A stretch of 64,000 nucleotides of DNA. It comes from Nocardia farcinica. Its GTDB lineage: Bacteria; Actinomycetota; Actinomycetes; Mycobacteriales; Mycobacteriaceae. The translations under genes and the position numbers were made by a program. The notes under the pieces are model-generated. The model saw nothing but the letters and a program-made list of their open reading frames with translations. It was not told the origin of the DNA and ran no database searches. Every line of letters begins with the position of its first letter. The stretch's first letter is position 1. The stretch is taken from contig NZ_LN868938.1 in the NCBI RefSeq assembly GCF_001182745.1, positions 3,410,001-3,474,000 on the forward strand, given 5' to 3'. Below are positions 32,400 to 40,827 of this stretch, in pieces.

Positions 32400-34411
32400 G
32401 ACTCGACCACGGGGCGGGCGTAGTGCAGCGAATCCTCGTCCACCGCTTCCTGTTCCACGCCGTCGATGCTCTGCCGGACCAGCGGTTCACCCGGCGTGGA
32501 CCCGGCGACCACGCCGGGCACGGTCCAGCCGGCACCGGGCTCGTAGGCCGCCGCGCGCGACGGGCCCGCGGAGACCGCGACACCGGGATCCGCGGGCACG
32601 CCCGGGGTCGGGAACGGGGCCAACGAGGTGTCGGGCAGCGCCGCGCGCGGGAACAGCCGCGAACCGCCGGAATCCGCGGGCGCGGGCGTCCCGGAGGTCT
32701 CGGCGGGCCGCGCGGTGTTCTGTCCGGTGGTCTGCGACTCGGTCGTCTGCGGCTCGGCGGCCTGCGGCTCGATGGATTGTGGCTCTGCGGGAATGCCGAG
32801 CAGATCCCCGAGGGGTCGCAGTTCCGGGTGGGCCGCGATGAGTTCGGCGAGTTGCGGCGAGTCGGCCAGGATCGTGCGCAGCTCCGGGAACCGGTCGAAC
32901 AGCTGGGCCAGCGCACCGGTGTCGACCCCCGCGGCCTGCTGCTGGGGCAGTTGTTGCAGTGCCTGGGTGAGACCGGGCAGCGCCTGCGCCAGTGCCGGGA
33001 CGGCCTGGGCGAGGGCGGGCAGCATGGACGACATCGCCGAGGTCAGGGCGCTGAGCATCGGCATCCCCTGGCCGGTGTCGCGCTGACCCGTGGGACTCTG
33101 TCCGGTGCCGGGGCCGGTGCCGGTCGATCCGGGTGCGGGCGTGCCGGTCGGGTTCTGCGTGGCGTTGGGGTCGCCCGCACCGGGGATCTGCGGTGTCTGC
33201 GCGGTCGGCGCGGGTGACGGGGTCGGGGTCGGGGCGGGATTGCCGGAACCGGGCTTAGCCGAGCCGGGGTTACCGGAACCCGGGTTACCGGAGCCGGGAT
33301 TCCCGGAACCAGGATTCCCGGAACCCGGGTTACCCGACCCCGGGTTGCCGTTGCCCGGATTGTCACCGCGCGGACCGTCACCGCGGGGGTCACCCTTGCC
33401 CGGGTCGTCCGTCCGCGGCGGTGGTGGCGGCGCGCCGGGACCGGGCGGATCACTCACCATCGGGAACGACTTCTCCGACTGCAACGCCCCGGTGACGTAG
33501 TACTTGCCGAACTCGGCCTGGTAGTCGCCCAGGCTTGGCCCACCGCACGGCTTCTCCGGCTGCGACGGCATCTCCGTCTTGGTCCGGTGCAACCAGTCGG
33601 CGGTGTACTCGATGTTGGTCTCCATCACCTGGATGCCGCGGCTCAGCGCGACCACGCTCTCGGCGTATTTCCCGATGGCTTGGACGGCTTGGTCGGCGCC
33701 GTCGCTGCGCCAGCTTTCGGTGGTGATGACCTGAAGTTTGCGGTAGAGATCGTAGGCGGCGTCGTAGGACTTGTCGGCGATCTCACCCCAGATCGGGGCG
33801 ACCGTCATCAGCGGCCACACATCGATCTTCTGCCCGAGGTCGTACAGCTCCGACCAGGACATGCTCTCCGGCTCCTCCGGTTTGACCGTCACGGTCACCG
33901 GGGCGAACTGCACGGCGGGCGGTGGCTGGCTGAGCCCCTTCGGCACCGCGGGCTCGCTGTCGTTCAGCATCGTTTTGGGGAAGTAGAACTTCCCGTTCTG
34001 CGCGTTCTGGTCGGGTTTGGTCCAGGGGATGTTCTTCGCGGCGGGATCGCCGACCACCTCGCCGAGCCTGCGCAACGTGTCACCGGACTGGTGGTCGGTG
34101 CCCTTGTAGGCCGCGCCCGCCGCCTTGAACAGCTCCACCAGGTCGGTGAGCGTCTCGATGTGCTTGTCGAACTGCTCATAGATGTCGACGGCGCGGTCGT
34201 TGAACGCCGTGGCCAGCCGCCCACCCGAGTCGAGACCACCGAACTGCGCCCCGGTGAACTTGCCGAGGCCCTGCCCGTCGTAGAGATTCTTGTATCCCTT
34301 GATGGCCGCGATCATGTCCGAGCAGGCGTTCGCGCTCTGCAGCGCCGCGTCCGGCCAGACCGAGACCTTCCGTGCCCCCGCCAGTCCCGACCACGCCGAT
34401 TCCGCACCCAC
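32396..34411 (-). CDS. WXG-type ESX substrate with Pro/Gly-rich tail
   Basis: A 671-residue protein starting at the GTG at 34411, 7 nt after AGGAG. The frame stays open to 34627 without a usable start and would run into dtd regulatory DNA. Residues 1-150 are helical (SVWPDAALQSANACSDMIAA). A second block near 195-330 holds SWSELYDLGQKIDVWPLMTV and ESWRSDGADQAVQAIG. After residue 350 it is disordered: PGSGN repeats (~375-410), a helical Leu/Gln patch (LAQAVPALAQALPGLTQAL), a D-S-P-Q-L-A-E-L-I patch, and a tail similar to the 599-residue paralogue's (LFPRAALPDTS versus LFPRASLPTTT). The shared tail motif and EspG coupling support a paralogous substrate pair. Confidence 0.65.
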   Translation of the reverse strand: MGAESAWSGLAGARKVSVWPDAALQSANACSDMIAAIKGYKNLYDGQGLGKFTGAQFGGLDSGGRLATAFNDRAVDIYEQFDKHIETLTDLVELFKAAGAAYKGTDHQSGDTLRRLGEVVGDPAAKNIPWTKPDQNAQNGKFYFPKTMLNDSEPAVPKGLSQPPPAVQFAPVTVTVKPEEPESMSWSELYDLGQKIDVWPLMTVAPIWGEIADKSYDAAYDLYRKLQVITTESWRSDGADQAVQAIGKYAESVVALSRGIQVMETNIEYTADWLHRTKTEMPSQPEKPCGGPSLGDYQAEFGKYYVTGALQSEKSFPMVSDPPGPGAPPPPPRTDDPGKGDPRGDGPRGDNPGNGNPGSGNPGSGNPGSGNPGSGNPGSGNPGSAKPGSGNPAPTPTPSPAPTAQTPQIPGAGDPNATQNPTGTPAPGSTGTGPGTGQSPTGQRDTGQGMPMLSALTSAMSSMLPALAQAVPALAQALPGLTQALQQLPQQQAAGVDTGALAQLFDRFPELRTILADSPQLAELIAAHPELRPLGDLLGIPAEPQSIEPQAAEPQTTESQTTGQNTARPAETSGTPAPADSGGSRLFPRAALPDTSLAPFPTPGVPADPGVAVSAGPSRAAAYEPGAGWTVPGVVAGSTPGEPLVRQSIDGVEQEAVDEDSLHYARPVVES
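33240..33355 (-). repeat. 15-bp coding tandem repeat (NPGSG)
   Basis: About seven 15-bp units encode the pentapeptide NPGSG in the linker of the ESX substrate gene. One unit reads AKPGSG. The units are nearly identical, so copy number probably varies between strains. Confidence 0.85.
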
Positions 34412-34599
34412 GCCAACGCTCCTCGATCCGCCACCGACGACTCCCGTCGCGGGCACCCTAGGCCCGAGTGGTGACGAGTCTATGGCACCCCGGTGACGCA
34501 CGACAGCCGAGTGACGTCGAAGACCTTGCCGCTCTTGACCTTCCACGGGACGACGATCGGCGCCGAGCGGCCGGCCGCGGCGATGGGATGATCGTTGCC

Positions 34600-35031
34600 A
34601 TGCGTGTACTCGTGCAGCGCGTGACATCCGCGCAGGTCACCGTGGACGGCGAGGTGGTCGGCCGGATCGAGCCGAACCCGCAGGGCCTGGTCGCGCTGGT
34701 GGGCGTGACCCACGGCGACGACGACGCCACCGCCCGCGCCCTGGCCGACAAGCTCTGGCGGCTGCGCATCCTCGACGGCGAGCGTTCCGCCGCCGACCTC
34801 GGCGCCCCGATCCTGGTCGTCAGCCAGTTCACCCTCTACGCCGACACCGCCAAGGGCCGCCGCCCGTCCTGGTCGGCCGCCGCGCCCGGCCCGGTGGCCG
34901 AACCGCTCGTCGACACCTTCGCCGCGACCCTGCGCGAGCTCGGCGCCACCGTGGCCACCGGCCGTTTCGGGGCCCACATGCACGTCGAACTGACCAACGA
35001 CGGCCCGGTCACGCTGCTGCTGGAATCCTGA
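34600..35031 (+). CDS. dtd: D-aminoacyl-tRNA deacylase
   Basis: A 143-residue protein, the normal Dtd length. It hydrolyses D-amino acids mischarged on tRNA in the cytosol and also clears glycine from tRNA-Ala. The family signatures are present: S75-Q-F-T-L-Y in [19 protein letters not shown], and the C-terminal NDGPVTLLL (Gly-Pro-Val-Thr), which form the cross-dimer active site. The start at 34600 ([13 protein letters not shown]) is the standard family start; the frame upstream to 34468 has no homologous sequence. The gene is convergent with the SDR gene 7 nt away and divergent from the ESX substrate gene. Confidence 0.95.
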   Translation: MRVLVQRVTSAQVTVDGEVVGRIEPNPQGLVALVGVTHGDDDATARALADKLWRLRILDGERSAADLGAPILVVSQFTLYADTAKGRRPSWSAAAPGPVAEPLVDTFAATLRELGATVATGRFGAHMHVELTNDGPVTLLLES

Positions 35032-35038
35032 CCGCCGC

Positions 35039-35893
35039 TCAGCGACTGGCCCGGAAGCCGCGGAACTTCCGCAGGTAGGAACCGATCTGACGCAGCGGAA
35101 CCGGACGGGGCCAGTCGTCGGCGCGCAGATAGGCGTCGGAACCGCCGTCCACGAACACCACGCTGCCGCAGAGGAATTCCGCGGCCGGGGAGAGCATCAT
35201 CAGCACCCAGTCGGCGATGTGATCGGGTTCGCCGAAGCCGCCGGTCGGCACCGGGAACGACTTGATCGCCTTCGCCTCGGCCGGGGTGGCCAGCTGCCGC
35301 TCCAGCAGCGGCGTCCGGATGGCGCCGGGCGCGATGACGTTGAGCCGGATGCCCGCGCCCGCCCATTCCCGCGTCACCGCGTGCCTGCGGGCCCAGCGGC
35401 TGACCGCGATCTTGGACCCGGCGTAGACGAACGGGGCGGCGTTCTTGCCGAAGATCTTCACCGTCCGCACCGCCTTGTCGGTGTCCCCGGCCAGGAACGC
35501 CCGGATCGTGCGGGCGGGCACGCCGGGCACCGTGGTGCTCGAATTGCTGCCGAAGACCACCACCCGGGCCGCCCCGGACGCGGCCAGCGCGCCGTGCCAG
35601 CCCTCCAACAGTTCGACCACGCCGAGATAGTTGACGGCCGCGATCACCGGCAGCCGGGACGGATCCGGCACCGGCCCGAGCCCGGCCGCCAGCACCGCGC
35701 CGTCGAGCCTGCCGTCGGCGGCGGCCAGCACCCCCGTGACCGCGCTGCGCCTGCCCGCGGGCGTGGCCAGATCCGCGACCACCTCGCAGTCGCGCAGGTC
35801 GACCCCGATCACCCGGTGCCCCTCGGCCCGCAATTTCTCGGCGACAGCCCTGCCCATGCCCGAGGCGGCCCCGGTCACCGCGTAGACGCCCAT
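35039..35893 (-). CDS. SDR-family NAD(P)-dependent oxidoreductase
   Basis: A 284-residue short-chain dehydrogenase. The cofactor loop is T7-G-A-A-S-G-M-G14, and D32 at the end of beta-2 (VIGVDLRD) suggests NAD(H) preference. The catalytic serine region is VVFGSNSSTT and the catalytic pair is Y157-A-G-S-K161. The N-terminal half is short between the cofactor loop and the serine, a shape seen in hydroxysteroid or coniferyl-alcohol dehydrogenase-like SDRs. The substrate cannot be predicted. The start at 35893 opens directly on the first strand (MGVYAVTG). It sits alone between convergent dtd and a divergent TPR gene. Confidence 0.85.
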   Translation of the reverse strand: MGVYAVTGAASGMGRAVAEKLRAEGHRVIGVDLRDCEVVADLATPAGRRSAVTGVLAAADGRLDGAVLAAGLGPVPDPSRLPVIAAVNYLGVVELLEGWHGALAASGAARVVVFGSNSSTTVPGVPARTIRAFLAGDTDKAVRTVKIFGKNAAPFVYAGSKIAVSRWARRHAVTREWAGAGIRLNVIAPGAIRTPLLERQLATPAEAKAIKSFPVPTGGFGEPDHIADWVLMMLSPAAEFLCGSVVFVDGGSDAYLRADDWPRPVPLRQIGSYLRKFRGFRASR

Positions 35894-36070
35894 GTCCTGT
35901 CCCTTCGTTGCGACTGCGACGGAGTGTGCCAAACAACACCGCCGCGCGCACCGTGCGTCCCACCCAGTGGCGGCCGATTCGGCTCGCCCCTTCGGCAGCG
36001 CCGCGGCGGCGGATGTGGCAAACTCGGCGGGCACGAGTGCGGCCGAATCGACGACCGTGTGCGGAAGGTG

Positions 36071-37588
36071 ATGCGGGAGTTGAAGATCGCGATGGAACCG
36101 AGCGCGATCGAGCGCCGGGTGGCGGCGGATCGCAGTGCGGCGCGGGACCGGACCGCCGAGAGCGAACTGCGGCTGGCGGCCTCGTTGTGCGAACTGGCGA
36201 AAGCCCTGCTCGAGACCAGAACCAACGGCGCGCTGCGCGACCGGACGGCGGAGGCCATCGCGCCTGCCCAGGAGGCCGTCGGCATCCGGTTGCACTGGCT
36301 CACCCACGGGCACGTCACCGCGCGGCACGCGGGCGATGTGCAGGAGGCGCTGCGCGTGTTCGAGCAAGCCACCCGGCAGACCGGGCACCGGGAACTGGCG
36401 GTGAGCACCATCCGCAACGCCTGCCATGCCTACCGCCAGGTCGCGCAGGCCTACCCGGCCGTCGCGGGCACCTGTGCCGACGGGCTCGGCAAGTGCGGGG
36501 TGTGGCTGGGCAGGCTGGACCAGAACGCGGCCGTGGCGGCCACCGAGGACGCCGCCCGCATCCGCGCCGAGCTGGCCGCCGCCCATCCCGAACTGGCGGG
36601 CAAGTACCTGGCGAGCCTGAGCACCCTGCTGCGCACGCTGATGGTGGGACGCTCGCGCAAACTGGCGGTGTCGATGTACCGCGAGCGGTACGCCTCGTTC
36701 ACCCCGACCGGGCTACAGATCCGGTTGCGCGCCTGCGGCATCCGTGACCTGGACCTGACCCCGAAATCGCTGCGGGCACTCACCGAACTGGACTGCCGAA
36801 CCCTCGAGCAGGCCGCCCGGCTCACCCAGCAGCAGATCCTGCGCAAGACCTCCGGCGACCTGTCCACCGTCGAGGAGATCAACTGGCGGCTGGCCCTGGT
36901 CGGGCTACGGCCGCTGGCGCCCGGTGAGGACCCCGAGCCGCCCGCCATGCCGGTGGAGATCGGCCCCACCTTCGGCGCGCTCGGCGTGCGCTGCCCCGAC
37001 CGCGACGCGATCGCCCAGGTCAAGGCCGCCATCGTGGCCGCATACGCGATGGACGACGCGCGCCCGGTCGACGCCGCCGGTTACGGCGGCGAGGGCACCG
37101 ACTGGACCATCGGCGCGGCCACGCCCAACCCCGCCACCGCGCTGGGCGACGACATCGTCATCGTGGATCTGTCCTACGGCGGCTGGATCACGGTGATGAG
37201 CCTCAACTGGGAACTCGCGCCGGTCGGCAGGCATCCGCTCGCACTGCGGCTGTCCCAGCAGTGGCCGGTCGTCAGCGTGACCGCCACCGACAACCAGGCC
37301 TACGAACTGTGCCGGTACGAGGGCGGCAAGCCGACCCAGTACGCGGCGATGGGCAGGCCGCCCGGCACGAGCACACTCGACCAGCCCTTGGCGCCGTTGG
37401 ATTTCGGCTGGCTGGCCGCCTACGGCGCCAGCTTCGCCACCGAGAACAAGCTGCGCGTCGCCTTCGGCAACACCCAGAGCTTCGCCAACCTGACCTACCT
37501 GCCCAACAGCGGAATCCGGCAGGTGCGCAAGACCGCGCCGCTGCTCGACCACGATCACGTGCTGTACTTCCGCACGGACGCACCGTGA
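36071..37588 (+). CDS. TPR protein with an RNA polymerase alpha-CTD-like domain
   Basis: About 505 residues; the start is uncertain (ATG at 36071, or ATG at 36092 giving MEPSAIERR). Residues about 20-220 are helical repeats of actinobacterial TPR type (AARIRAELAAAHPELAGKYL). Residues about 225-285 read DLDLTPKSLRALTELDCRTL, then LTQQQILRKTSGDLSTVEEI and NWRLALVGLRPL, closely following the helix-hairpin-helix layout of the RNA polymerase alpha C-terminal domain. The last 200 residues, with a beta-rich segment (GDDIVIVDLSYGGWITVM), are unrecognised. It may bind DNA or act as an adaptor; no enzymatic motif is seen. It is 25 nt upstream of another unknown gene. Confidence 0.7.
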   Translation: MRELKIAMEPSAIERRVAADRSAARDRTAESELRLAASLCELAKALLETRTNGALRDRTAEAIAPAQEAVGIRLHWLTHGHVTARHAGDVQEALRVFEQATRQTGHRELAVSTIRNACHAYRQVAQAYPAVAGTCADGLGKCGVWLGRLDQNAAVAATEDAARIRAELAAAHPELAGKYLASLSTLLRTLMVGRSRKLAVSMYRERYASFTPTGLQIRLRACGIRDLDLTPKSLRALTELDCRTLEQAARLTQQQILRKTSGDLSTVEEINWRLALVGLRPLAPGEDPEPPAMPVEIGPTFGALGVRCPDRDAIAQVKAAIVAAYAMDDARPVDAAGYGGEGTDWTIGAATPNPATALGDDIVIVDLSYGGWITVMSLNWELAPVGRHPLALRLSQQWPVVSVTATDNQAYELCRYEGGKPTQYAAMGRPPGTSTLDQPLAPLDFGWLAAYGASFATENKLRVAFGNTQSFANLTYLPNSGIRQVRKTAPLLDHDHVLYFRTDAP

Positions 37589-37613
37589 CCGGCAGCCGGT
37601 AGGATCGCGGGCC

Positions 37614-38351
37614 GTGGCCGCCGACACCTTCGCCGCCGAACGCGCTCGACTGCTCGCCGAGGGCGAGCGGCTGCGGGCGCTGCGCGACACCGATCCCGAC
37701 GCCGTGTTCGCGCTGTTCGACGTGCACAAGCAGTACGAGCAACTGCTTCCCGACGTGGTGGTCGCGCGCTGCCCCTTCACCGGCACGCCGGTGTCCTGGC
37801 CGATCGACCTGGTCGACCTGGACGGCTGGTACTGGGATTACGACGTGCCGACCCGCCGGCTGGTGGATCCGGTCCCGCCCACCTGGCTGGCCATGGGCGG
37901 CGCGGTCCGGCTGTCCGAGCCGGTGACCCCCGCGCCGTTCGACTGCATGCCCGGCCCCGACCGCCCCTACGTCGTCCCCCGATTGCTCGCGCGCGAGGAG
38001 GTGCGCGCGGTCGTCGTCGAACTGCCGATCGGCGCCCACACCGGCTGGGCCATCACCTATTTCGGCACCGCGCGGCCCACCGACGCCGCCCTGGAGAACC
38101 TCTGGGGCACCCGGCGCTACGACACCTATGACGCGCGCGGCCACTGGCGCGGCTGGGCCGAACACCAGCAGAACACCGCCGACTACGACTTCGACCTGGC
38201 GCCCTGGCTGGCGTCCGGGAAGCTGCGGTGGATCGCCCCCGGCGACCCGACCGCGACACTGCGCGAGGGCAGCGACGGCTGTCCCTACACCGCCGTCGAC
38301 GGCGACGGGCGACTGCAACTGGTGCGGCAGGGACGCGTCATCCGCTTCTGA
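37614..38351 (+). CDS. Conserved protein of unknown function
   Basis: A 245-residue protein starting at GTG 37614, with TAGGAT about 11 nt upstream. I do not recognise the family. Visible features are a Cys-containing CPFTGTPVSWPIDL segment, then DLDGWYWDYDVPTRRLVDPV, and a Trp-rich middle (LWGTRRYDTYDARGHWRGWA). The end reads CPYTAVDGDGRLQLVRQGRV, a short beta hairpin. It has no signal peptide and no membrane segment. It lies 25 nt after the TPR gene and is probably co-transcribed with it. An immunity or adaptor role for the adjacent toxin locus is possible but unsupported. Confidence 0.6.
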   Translation: MAADTFAAERARLLAEGERLRALRDTDPDAVFALFDVHKQYEQLLPDVVVARCPFTGTPVSWPIDLVDLDGWYWDYDVPTRRLVDPVPPTWLAMGGAVRLSEPVTPAPFDCMPGPDRPYVVPRLLAREEVRAVVVELPIGAHTGWAITYFGTARPTDAALENLWGTRRYDTYDARGHWRGWAEHQQNTADYDFDLAPWLASGKLRWIAPGDPTATLREGSDGCPYTAVDGDGRLQLVRQGRVIRF

Positions 38352-38366
38352 GCGGCCGTGTTCATA

Positions 38367-38395
38367 TTGAGTTCACCTTCCGGCTGTGGCACAGT
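38367..38395 (+). promoter_or_regulatory. Candidate promoter of the WXG100-YbaB operon
   Basis: TTGAGT (38367-38372), a 17-bp spacer and CACAGT (38390-38395), followed by CGATTCCACG. The same arrangement, TTGTCT-N17-CAGAGTCGATT, lies at 40628-40656 upstream of the second toxin gene. The WXG100 start is 38 nt downstream with a GGGAGGGAG ribosome binding site. The -10 is non-canonical, so an alternative sigma factor or an activator is possible. Confidence 0.45.
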
Positions 38396-38433
38396 CGATT
38401 CCACGTGCTGCGTAACCGGGAGGGAGTTCCACG

Positions 38434-38748
38434 ATGGGCAGAGTCCAGGTGACCTCGCAGAGCTTGTCCGCGCTGGCCGGTGACGTGGAGAGCTTCGGTG
38501 AACGGCTGCGCCGCATCGCCGACGCGGCCGACGCGGCGACCTCCCCCGGCCCGTCTGCCTGGGGCGACGACGAGTTCGGCACCCGGTTCGCCGAGGGCGA
38601 GGACGCCAAGGGCTTCCGTCCGGGCGCCACCACGATGAGCACCAACGCGCGCACCATCGCCACCACCTTCGACAACCTCGCCGGCGGGCTGGCCACGGCC
38701 GCCGGTGAACTCGCCCGGCTCGAACAGGGCAACAAGCTGACCTTCTGA
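38434..38748 (+). CDS. WXG100-family protein of the second toxin locus
   Basis: A 104-residue WXG100-like protein with the hinge W43-G-D-D in GPSAWGDDEFGTRFAEGEDA. The N-terminal helix is QSLSALAGDVESFGERLRRI and the C-terminal helix NARTIATTFDNLAGGLATAA. It is the paralogue of the gene at 31113 and keeps the same W-G-[ND]-D variant and the I/M-A-T-T-F-D-N string. The ribosome binding site GGGAGGGAG is strong. The YbaB gene follows 15 nt downstream. It is probably a small helical partner for ESX export of the toxin encoded 2 kb further on. Confidence 0.8.
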   Translation: MGRVQVTSQSLSALAGDVESFGERLRRIADAADAATSPGPSAWGDDEFGTRFAEGEDAKGFRPGATTMSTNARTIATTFDNLAGGLATAAGELARLEQGNKLTF

Positions 38749-38763
38749 CGCCGGGAGGCACGC

Positions 38764-39276
38764 ATGCCGAAGGATTTCGCCGAGGCCGCCACCGCCGACA
38801 TCCTGGACGGGTTCGCCGCCCAGATGCGCGCCATCGCGACGGCCGCCGAGCAGCGCGCCGAACTCACCGCCACCGCCTACGCCCAGGGCAAGCGGGTGAA
38901 GGTGACGGTCAACGCCGACGGCGCGGTGCTGGAGACCCGATTCTCCGCCGACATCGGCGATCTGGACTACGACGAGATCGCCCGCGCCGTCACCGCGGCC
39001 GCGCAGGAGGCCGCCAAGGAAGCCGCACGGAAAGCGCAGGAGTTGCTGGCGCCGGTCGCCGAGCAGCGGGCGCGCATGCCCAAGCTCTCCGACCTCATCG
39101 ACGGCATGCCCGACCTCGAATCACACCGGCCGTCGATCCCGCCCGCCTCGATGGCGCCGCTCAGCGCGCGGGAACAGCCCACGGCCGACCCGATGCCGGC
39201 CGGCTCCGAACCGGTCGAGGACTACGAATCCTGGCGCGCCGCCCGCGCCACCGGTGTCACCGACGAGGGATGGTGA
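38764..39276 (+). CDS. YbaB/EbfC-family protein of the second toxin locus
   Basis: 170 residues, exactly the length of the paralogue at 30583. The YbaB core shows KRVKVTVNADGAVLETRFSA, then long Ala/Lys helices (AAAQEAAKEAARKAQELLAP) and the shared stretch MPKLSDLIDGMPDL, which is ISDLVEGMPDL in the paralogue. The acidic tail ends TGVTDEGW, matching GVTDSGW. It has an ATG start with GGGAGG 4-8 nt upstream. The paired conservation of WXG100 and YbaB genes in both toxin loci suggests they work as a unit. It is convergent with the cysteine-rich pair on the other strand (6 nt apart). Confidence 0.8.
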   Translation: MPKDFAEAATADILDGFAAQMRAIATAAEQRAELTATAYAQGKRVKVTVNADGAVLETRFSADIGDLDYDEIARAVTAAAQEAAKEAARKAQELLAPVAEQRARMPKLSDLIDGMPDLESHRPSIPPASMAPLSAREQPTADPMPAGSEPVEDYESWRAARATGVTDEGW

Positions 39277-39282
39277 CGGGGT

Positions 39283-39852
39283 CTACCAGCTGGCGAGCGT
39301 GCTCGCGTAGTGGTCGCGCAGCGCCGCCAGCCGCGCCGCGTCGAACCGGCCGGGTTCGCGTTCGTAGACCGCGCGCCCGTCCACGGAGGTGAAGGCGGTC
39401 GCGGGCACCGCGCTCGCCCCGGCGGGTACGAACTTGAGCACCTCCTCGACGGCCGCGAGTGCGGTCGCCAGCGTGTGCCGCGCCGTCCGGCGCCGGGAGT
39501 CGTCCAGCGCCGCCCCCGGTTCGGGCAGCCGGCGCGCGCAGCGGTCGGAATACCACAGCCACACCCCGGGATCGAGCAGCTGGGAGGGTCGCTCGTCGCC
39601 GAAGCGCACCCCGTCCGCGGGCGGCACGAGCACCTGTTCGGGGATCCGGAACAGGTATTCCCGCTCGGCTCCGCACACCGCGCAGCCGCCGCGGTAGCGG
39701 CCGACCAGCTCGCCGTCCACCCGGAGCACGGCGCTGTCGAACGCACAGTCCTTGGAACCGCACACGTGGCACGGCTGCAACCGCAGGAACACCCTGGCTT
39801 CGGCGTTACTGCGGGCGAGCGGAAGTGACTGCGGCACAGCGGCTCCCCTCAT
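39283..39852 (-). CDS. Cysteine-rich (zinc-type) protein of unknown function
   Basis: A 189-residue protein. The first third carries two C-x-x-C knuckles, CHVCGSKDC and CAVCG, separated by about 25 residues that include VLRVDGELVGRYRGG, so one zinc site is likely. The rest is unrecognised, with DPGVWLWYSDRCARRLPEPG and a helical C-terminus. The ATG at 39852 overlaps the upstream gene's stop by 4 nt (ATGA). The pair stands between the YbaB gene and the second toxin gene, on the opposite strand. Possible roles include a zinc-dependent adaptor or a second immunity factor; neither is shown. Confidence 0.6.
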   Translation of the reverse strand: MRGAAVPQSLPLARSNAEARVFLRLQPCHVCGSKDCAFDSAVLRVDGELVGRYRGGCAVCGAEREYLFRIPEQVLVPPADGVRFGDERPSQLLDPGVWLWYSDRCARRLPEPGAALDDSRRRTARHTLATALAAVEEVLKFVPAGASAVPATAFTSVDGRAVYEREPGRFDAARLAALRDHYASTLASW

Positions 39853-40508
39853 GGCTCGTGACCGTAATTGGCGCGCTGGGCCGGTGTCAGCGTGGCGACC
39901 GCCAATTGCCCGGCGCCCTCGCACACCGGGCAGACGCGGCGGTCGAAGCACTCGGGGCAGCGACGCCTGCCCCGCTGTTCGTCGGGTACCCAGCCGCGGC
40001 CGTGGCACTGCGGGCACCAGCCGGTGCCCGCGCATTCGTAGCAGAGCAGATAGCCGTCGTCGACGTCGTCGGCGGTGCGGACCGGGGGCGGCGCGTCCAG
40101 GGACGCCGGGGGACGCAGCGCGACGGCGGCGGTCTCGCCGGTATAGAGCACCACCGTCGACGTGGTCGAGAAGCGCACGCGCAGCGCGAGTTCCGGCCGG
40201 GTGCCGGACACGATCAACGGCCCGTCCGGCCCGTCGGGTGCTTCCCGGTGCACGGTCCAGCCCGCGGCGGCCAGGGCGGCGGCGGCCCGCTCGGCCAGTG
40301 TCGCCGGTGCTACCGCGGGATCACGGGTGGCGCGGACGGTGAGCGTGTGCCGGTAGCGCACCGGCTCGTGCCAGTCGGCCACCCGTGGCTCCGCCGGCGG
40401 ACGCACCTCGGCGCCGGGAGTACACACCGCGACCAGCTCGGCGACCCGCTCGTGCAGTTCGCCGCCCCAGCGGTCCAGTTCGGCCCGCGCGTCCGCCATC
40501 TCTGCCAT
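39849..40508 (-). CDS. Protein with DnaJ-type zinc-finger repeats
   Basis: A 219-residue protein. Residues about 150-205 hold repeated C-x-x-C-x-G-x-G-like knuckles: CYECAGTGWCPQCHGRGWV and, after a short loop, CPECFDRRVCPVCEGAGQ. This matches the central zinc-finger domain of DnaJ, which binds unfolded protein, but there is no J domain. The N-terminal 140 residues contain a beta-rich segment (SGTRPELALRVRFSTTSTVV) that I do not recognise. It overlaps the next cysteine-rich gene by 4 nt. Placement beside the toxin locus suggests a folding or adaptor function, which is inference. Confidence 0.7.
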   Translation of the reverse strand: MAEMADARAELDRWGGELHERVAELVAVCTPGAEVRPPAEPRVADWHEPVRYRHTLTVRATRDPAVAPATLAERAAAALAAAGWTVHREAPDGPDGPLIVSGTRPELALRVRFSTTSTVVLYTGETAAVALRPPASLDAPPPVRTADDVDDGYLLCYECAGTGWCPQCHGRGWVPDEQRGRRRCPECFDRRVCPVCEGAGQLAVATLTPAQRANYGHEP

Positions 40509-40827
40509 TCCGTCCTCCGCCAGTCGACGCTACCACCGCCGAAACCCGTGATCATCGCACTGCCCGCGCACACCGCCGGGCATCCGGACCGGGCCCCCGG
40601 CGCGACGCGCGGAACCCGCTGTTCGTATTGTCTTCATCGAGCGGTTGTGACAGAGTCGATTCTGCGTCACCAATCGAAAGCCGGATCGGGACAGTCGTTT
40701 CGAGGGAGGAGAGTCCGGCGGGACACGCCGGCGTGCTGAGCGAGGAGCTTGGAGTGGGAGGGTTCGCGCCATCGGCTCATTCGTCCGGCTCGCGGCCCGG
40801 CCACGCCGCTGAGAACTGAGGTTCCCC
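40509..40827. other. 319-nt intergenic region with divergent promoters
   Basis: No gene is seen here. It separates the minus-strand zinc-finger pair from the plus-strand second toxin gene. It holds the promoter-like element at 40628-40656 and a purine-rich leader (GGAGGAGAG, then GAGGAGCTTGGAGTGGGAGG) of about 165 nt before the toxin start. Confidence 0.6.
40628..40656 (+). promoter_or_regulatory. Candidate promoter of the second toxin gene
   Basis: TTGTCT (40628-40633), 17 nt, CAGAGT (40651-40656), then CGATTCTG. This is the same architecture and discriminator as the element at 38367-38395, pointing to co-regulation of the WXG100-YbaB operon and the toxin although the zinc-finger pair lies between them. 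Confidence 0.45.

Noticed and set aside
35219..36070. Long N-terminal extension of the TPR gene
   Set aside because: The extension reads antisense through the SDR gene and has shadow composition; coding-like sequence begins only near 36071.
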